Shown here: positions 7,201 through 9,595 of the stretch, in pieces | How positions within the stretch are numbered: position 1 is the stretch's first letter | Layout: each line of letters starts with the position of its first letter | From: Clostridia bacterium | Lineage (GTDB): Bacteria; Bacillota; Clostridia; Christensenellales; Borkfalkiaceae | Assembly: GCA_029071285.1 (NCBI GenBank) | Contig: JAIEAS010000216.1 | Location: 1 to 9,595, forward strand | Direction of reading: 5' to 3' | DNA: 9,595 bases | Program-made: the position numbers and the translations under genes | Notes under the pieces: model-generated | Told to the model about the DNA's origin: nothing | Database searches by the model: none | What the model saw: only the letters and a program-made list of their open reading frames with translations

Positions 7201-9126
7201 GAGAGTGTTATTTTTAGTGATTTTATAGTTTGCGTTATCGCCTGTATTGCCGTTGAGTTCTACCGTAAGGGTATATTTACCTACGGCAATATTGTTAGGC
7301 ATTGTTATAGTTGTGGTGTTGGTACCGTCAAAAGTTCCGGTAAGAGTGTTAGCTTTGCTCGTGCCGCCCGCCACGTCGTAGTAGATCAACAGGTTAATAT
7401 TTTCGCCTGAAGCTCTGTCGTCCGTAATAGTAATGGTTACGGTGCTGTCGCCGAACTTCCATTCCGCACCGAAAGGTCCGCCGCCCGAAGAACTTGCCGG
7501 CGGTGCCGACAAAAGTTCTTTTTGCGTTATTTCAAACTCAACGTCCTTAGCAGTGCTCGTGCCGTCCTTCCAAGCGTAGTTTGTCGTATCGCGCAAGCTT
7601 AACGCTACAGTGTACTTGCCGACTTTTACAGCATCAAACGTATCCTGTTTATCGCTATCTGTTTCACCGGTTGAACTTGAGCAAGTTACCGTACTGCCGT
7701 TTGCAGCCGTAACGCCATCCATACTTATATACTGTCCTGCATTAAAGTCTGTAAGCACAAACTGCAACGCGCTGCCCGTGTATTCCTGAGGTGCCGTTAT
7801 AGAGGGTACGTCAAGTTTTTTGGGATCAACTTTTAAATTGGTTATCGTTTGGTCCACCGTTGTGCCGCCGCTTACGTCCCATTCATAGTTTTTAGTATCC
7901 TGTAATTTGAATTTTACGGTATACGTTCCTACTTTTGTAGCGTTAAATTTAGCACTTCCCGCTATCCAGCTTATATCTGTTGAAGGATTAGGAACAGTCT
8001 CTGCGGTCATTGTAGTTGAATCAAAGCCCGTTACGGCGAAATCGGCACCGTTGGTGGGGTCAAATTCCGCTGTTTTTGTAGCTATTGTCGGCACGGCAAG
8101 CTTTTTGGGCGTAATTGTTACGGTAATTGTATAAGTGCCTTGATCAATGTTAAGCGGATTATTGTCCCAAGCTCCGCCGTTTATAATATCAAAAACAAAA
8201 TCGTAAGTACCCACACCGTCGGTTAACATACAATTACCTAACGAATCTATGGTGCTGCTTGGAGTGCTTGTTGCACTTGTGGCATCAGTATAAGTCAAAG
8301 AATCAAGCGCTACCTTATTTTGATCGAACGTAAATGCAAAAACGTTTCCCGTAGGGTCGTATTCGTCAGTGGTTTTATCAACTGTTACCGAAAGTTGTTC
8401 GGTAATAACCTCTTCACCACCCGAAAAGTTGACCGTAGCACTATTTTTTGCACTACCGCCAGAAGCACCGGCATTAGTAAAGCAACCAAAATAGGCAACA
8501 CAAGTTTTGTCTGCATTTGTGCTATTTGTATAAGTTATTTGAGAAGTTTGAACTGTAGCGCTCCCGGATCCCGGTGAAATAACCCACTTCCCTCCTATAC
8601 TATATGTAGATCCACCGTTATGAGAACCGAAGGTTACAGATGTGGATTTATCACTGCCGCCGCTTTCCGAATCACCAAAATAGAGTATTTCCCCGCCGGC
8701 ATAGGGTGAACTTGAACCGCTAACCGAACCGGAAACACTAATGGTGAATTTATATTTTACTTTGTATTCGGTATATTTAGGCACGTCGATTGTGGCTGTA
8801 AACGCTACGTAATATCCAACACTTGAAGCGGACGATGATTTTACTGTCTTTCCCGACATTGAACCTATTCCACCGCTGGCACTGGCGCTGCCGTAACCAG
8901 AATTTAATGCACCGAAATTCGAATAATACCGTACAGCATTTGACCCAACCGCGCTGACTTTTGGACCATCTGTAATTGCAAACGTAGATTGCCTTACTGG
9001 GATTGCCGCCGCGTCTGCGGTAATAGCTTCCTTTTCAGGTAAAGCAAAACTTACGCCGATAGCAACCGCCACCGCGCAAAGCATTGCGAGAATCACCGTC
9101 AATAGATTTCTGCTTTTAATTTTCAT
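4240..9126 (-). CDS. Large membrane-anchored Ig-like surface protein with long cytoplasmic coiled-coil tail
   Basis: A 1628-residue protein of unknown specific function. A signal peptide (1-39 or 41) has a basic start MKIKSR, a hydrophobic core (8-28) and an Ala-rich end ADAAA. Residues 42-240 are rich in Gly, Ser and Tyr. From about 245 to 1280 come beta-rich, Thr/Asp/Asn-rich modules. At least two are about 95-residue tandem repeats that begin PKKLxVP and contain KVGxYTV and LxDTxNYxW. This resembles bacterial Ig-like/MBG-type surface modules. A single membrane helix covers about 1288-1310, followed by KRRK. The 318-residue cytoplasmic tail has a Glu/Arg/Lys coiled coil (about 1314-1378), Gln/Pro- and Met/Pro/Tyr-rich linkers (1391-1405, 1437-1467), further helices (1411-1440, 1474-1527), a Thr run (1597-1601) and an acidic end DVDGFYDPLD. 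There is no LPXTG or catalytic motif. An adhesin, receptor or cell-shape scaffold is inference. The ATG at 9126 has an ideal AAGGAG site. Confidence 0.9.
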   Translation of the reverse strand: MKIKSRNLLTVILAMLCAVAVAIGVSFALPEKEAITADAAAIPVRQSTFAITDGPKVSAVGSNAVRYYSNFGALNSGYGSASASGGIGSMSGKTVKSSSASSVGYYVAFTATIDVPKYTEYKVKYKFTISVSGSVSGSSSPYAGGEILYFGDSESGGSDKSTSVTFGSHNGGSTYSIGGKWVISPGSGSATVQTSQITYTNSTNADKTCVAYFGCFTNAGASGGSAKNSATVNFSGGEEVITEQLSVTVDKTTDEYDPTGNVFAFTFDQNKVALDSLTYTDATSATSTPSSTIDSLGNCMLTDGVGTYDFVFDIINGGAWDNNPLNIDQGTYTITVTITPKKLAVPTIATKTAEFDPTNGADFAVTGFDSTTMTAETVPNPSTDISWIAGSAKFNATKVGTYTVKFKLQDTKNYEWDVSGGTTVDQTITNLKVDPKKLDVPSITAPQEYTGSALQFVLTDFNAGQYISMDGVTAANGSTVTCSSSTGETDSDKQDTFDAVKVGKYTVALSLRDTTNYAWKDGTSTAKDVEFEITQKELLSAPPASSSGGGPFGAEWKFGDSTVTITITDDRASGENINLLIYYDVAGGTSKANTLTGTFDGTNTTTITMPNNIAVGKYTLTVELNGNTGDNANYKITKNNTLNFEVTSEKLDPSKYDWTYTKDGAAGSTIADGGKLQFELKAGSTTDGVKYELSIKIPDDDADKVAVDTSKYANGYQLRSGDSVNTYKTIVALKIIDSDFQFEVGGVMQDTCEVELNWEIEKGTFDLTNVKWEYTTDNGKTWTEYNSSNPPQYNDGNYVTVRVKATTLPNGLTLDSMYDGDGERVVGNYTANISASDLVYNTTNFNAPDVSKLTLSWEVAKKNLFSAFTNSKEPYSNANGSGTFILKKLKFSDPKFDDYVEYKYYDLKTGLPVTLEDIKNAADPTDEKKYKVEAYIKPEYAANYEVTDSGATPQDQFKTGSKNVLATATIDGADGSTPITVEYDGNTHFDPSVIKVVGDDGITVTDYTVTYYKGKTPIAGNELAAGELPKDAGEYCIEIVLGPTAEAGYILGDDWFTVTVEAKGIALPTLGQMIFNGNEQNFVDFLSGESWTTYGPAGLNIIKVDGILSDRNGGAGNYVTTLELLDKNYKWIYPSSISPTKAIAKYSLAVDGYKVTGDDVTATYNWNITPLIVDTTNMWSKSKTGATLKLPQNVRDLIAGGTLEVGYRYYDSDGNFVEEPELKGGRSFKVEAVFAGDDAERNVQFKRSETDFGSVSKSIDYTVPQSGAAAFFGNVKDALSKTWLGLPIWAWLLITLALIILLIVIIVVAVKRRKTKEEKEEIKARKEEERLRKEEEREAERQRREDERRLQQEKLEAERELAKAKQEAELEKIRAQAQMAGAAGMATMAVQQQPQQQIPPQPVQHVQTVDNDLLREMRQQMAELRADNKETQAQLRAMQNQPQPMYQQYPQYPMMQQMPMMPQYPQMSNYGGDPTLARLEAQLNAMQAEQRARYDAEQRIELAAMRAEQHVDRDSRHSVDLAAMREHYSGRMGYNNIPDYSNQGYNQQANSVEALGAIVAAALKNINAPAQPVAELPQQTEASAPAEVKYPSDAVITTTTTVDTTKNKPIRRERDEEFDVDGFYDPLD
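7531..8115 (-). repeat. Two tandem ~95-100-residue repeat domains inside the surface protein
   Basis: Residues 338-432 (ITPKKLAVPTI...) and 433-532 (VDPKKLDVPSI...) share the order PKKLxVPxI, F-[TA]-[TD]-F-[DN], F-[ND]-A-x-KVGxYTV, LxDTxNYxW and a closing I/V-T strand. A third unit starts at 533 (ITQKELLSAPP) and a degenerate one precedes 338 (GVGTYDF, QGTYTITV). DNA identity between units is modest, so these are old duplicated protein domains rather than recent DNA repeats. Confidence 0.75.
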
Positions 9127-9132
9127 AATTTT

Positions 9133-9138
9133 CTCCTT
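9133..9138 (-). promoter_or_regulatory. Ribosome binding site of the large surface protein
   Basis: AAGGAG on the minus strand, six bases before the ATG. It lies only two bases from the edge of the inverted-repeat element at 9141-9216. Confidence 0.85.
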
Positions 9139-9140
9139 GT

Positions 9141-9216
9141 GTCACCCTGAGCGTCAGCCGAAGGGTCCCCCGTGTACTCAGTCACCGACGGGATTCCTCG
9201 ACAAGCTCGGAATGAC
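9141..9216. repeat. 76-bp imperfect inverted-repeat element (intergenic repeat)
   Basis: The ends GTCACCCTGAGC (9141-9152) and, read from the other side, GTCATTCCGAGC (9205-9216) match at 9 of 12 bases. Further in, CCGAAGGGTC and TCGAGGAATC occupy equivalent places, and CCCGT/ACGGG can pair near the centre. The element therefore looks like two diverged copies of one short motif placed head to head. I recall similar GTCACCCTGAGCG and GTCATTCCGAGCG motifs as dispersed intergenic repeats in many bacterial genomes; that is memory and was not checked. There is no transposase. Confidence 0.6.
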
Positions 9217-9231
9217 AATATGGTATTTTCC

Positions 9232-9269
9232 CTTAACCCGCCCTTGCCGGCTGCAAGGGCAGATTTAAG
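9232..9269. repeat. GC-rich palindrome
   Basis: Perfect 8-bp arms GCCCTTGC (9240-9247) and GCAAGGGC (9253-9260) enclose five bases. The outer flanks CTTAA (9232-9236) and TTAAG (9265-9269) also pair, with weaker G-U-type pairing between. Neither strand has a U-tract after it, so it is not a standard terminator. It probably belongs to the same intergenic repeat cluster as the 9141-9216 element. Confidence 0.6.
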
Positions 9270-9277
9270 AGAGGTTC

Positions 9278-9305
9278 TCTGAATTACCCTTTGGGTAAAA
9301 TCAGA
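9278..9305. repeat. Third adjacent hairpin of the leader repeat cluster
   Basis: TACCC (9285-9289), a three-base loop and GGGTA (9293-9297) are enclosed by TCTGA (9278-9282) and TCAGA (9301-9305). It overlaps a small alternative hairpin AGAGA-GGT-TCTCT (9268-9280). Confidence 0.5.
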
Positions 9306-9330
9306 TGACGTGGTCTAAAAAATTTGAATT

Positions 9331-9361
9331 AAAAAAAGTGTGGCTCCGAAGAGATCCACAC
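9331..9361 (-). terminator. UUCG-capped intrinsic terminator of the structured RNA
   Basis: Minus strand: GTGTGG, a two-base bulge AT, CTC, tetraloop TTCG, GAG, CCACAC (9338-9361), then seven Ts (9331-9337). The CTC-UUCG-GAG cap is an exceptionally stable tetraloop. It lies about 200 bases before the surface-protein ATG on the same strand, so it either ends a separate RNA or attenuates that gene. Confidence 0.92.
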
Positions 9362-9581
9362 TCTGCTATGTAGTATCTCTTACGGTTACCACACCTGTAC
9401 AACCAAGCGCAATTAATTTATAAAATTACAATTCACACTAAGGCCTCTAATAGAGATACTTATAACTCTAGTAAGTGCCTTAGCGTATATTGCGTACAAA
9501 AAGTACGCAAAAAATTGCAACAATATTTTTCCGTAAGATAACAAAAAATTGCGCCAAGTTATTCAGTTGTACAAATGTGGT
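9331..9581 (-). ncRNA. Highly structured ~250-nt RNA of unknown class, free RNA or leader of the surface-protein gene
   Basis: The RNA runs leftward from a TATAAT box at 9588-9593 to a terminator at 9331-9361. P1 is a continuous 17-bp helix with two G-U pairs between 9566-9582 and 9387-9403. P2 is an 8-bp helix GCGCAATT/AATTGCGC (9547-9554 with 9407-9414) nested inside P1. P3 is a perfect 8-bp hairpin TTGCGTAC/GTACGCAA with a five-base loop (9490-9510). P4 is a 10-bp stem (9477-9486 with 9435-9444). The P4 loop segment AGTATCTCT (9452-9460) is perfectly complementary to AGAGATACT (9372-9380) outside P1, a 9-bp pseudoknot. There is no long open frame. I do not see the signature motifs of RNase P RNA, tmRNA, SRP RNA or the common riboswitches. 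Its size and compactness recall raiA-type RNAs, but I cannot confirm that. Confidence 0.75.
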
Positions 9582-9587
9582 ATTTGT

Positions 9588-9593
9588 ATTATA
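9588..9593 (-). promoter_or_regulatory. -10 box of the structured RNA (its -35 lies outside the window)
   Basis: A perfect TATAAT on the minus strand lies seven bases before the position where the 17-bp P1 helix begins, so transcription would start almost exactly at the first paired base. The -35 region would fall beyond 9595. Confidence 0.5.
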
Positions 9594-9595
9594 TA

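Noticed and set aside
9331..9595. Retron-like or tracrRNA-like RNA
   Set aside because: The 17-bp closing helix resembles retron a1/a2 repeats, and the terminal hairpin resembles a tracrRNA end. No reverse transcriptase, Cas gene or CRISPR repeat is visible, and the genuine internal helices do not fit either plan. The window edge limits this judgement.

Overview
The window looks like a piece of an uncultured low-to-medium GC Firmicute, probably a gut-type Clostridia relative. This is inferred from the sigma-A-style promoters (TTGACT-17-TATACT), strong AGGAG-type ribosome binding sites, U-tailed hairpin terminators, an archaeal-type aspartyl-tRNA synthetase of the kind many Clostridia carry, and a large membrane-anchored Ig-like surface protein. 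No phage, insertion sequence, CRISPR array, tRNA or rRNA was seen.

Layout. Positions 3-98 (+) are the C-terminal end of an unidentified gene. Positions about 103-260 (-) hold a promoter-to-terminator RNA unit that resembles 6S RNA. It is divergent from an archaeal-type (class IIb, AspS2-like) aspartate--tRNA ligase at 402-1733 (+), which ends in a strong terminator shared with the convergent operon to its right. That operon (4130 down to 1779, minus strand) has its own near-consensus promoter. It encodes a cytoplasmic SGNH hydrolase, a flavodoxin-fold protein with an iron-sulfur-flavoprotein cysteine motif, and a family 2 glycosyltransferase, separated by only 4 and 2 bases. The operon may modify a sugar or cell-surface polymer, but no substrate can be read from sequence.

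Positions 4240-9126 (-) encode a 1628-residue type I surface protein. It has a signal peptide, about 1240 extracellular residues built of beta-rich, partly tandem-repeated domains, one membrane helix at about 1288-1310, and an unusually long (318-residue) cytoplasmic tail. The tail has a charged coiled coil, Gln/Pro/Met/Tyr-rich linkers and an acidic end. No sortase motif was seen.

Upstream of that gene (9127-9595) there is no protein gene. Next to the ribosome binding site is a 165-base run of back-to-back hairpins that looks like inserted intergenic repeats. Before it (minus-strand sense, about 9581 to 9331) is a roughly 250-nt highly structured RNA. It has a 17-bp closing helix, an 8-bp second helix, two internal hairpins, one 9-bp pseudoknot, one competing 8-bp pairing and a UUCG-capped terminator. 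I do not recognise its family. It is the strongest candidate here for something undescribed, either as a free RNA or as a transcription-attenuating leader of the surface-protein gene.
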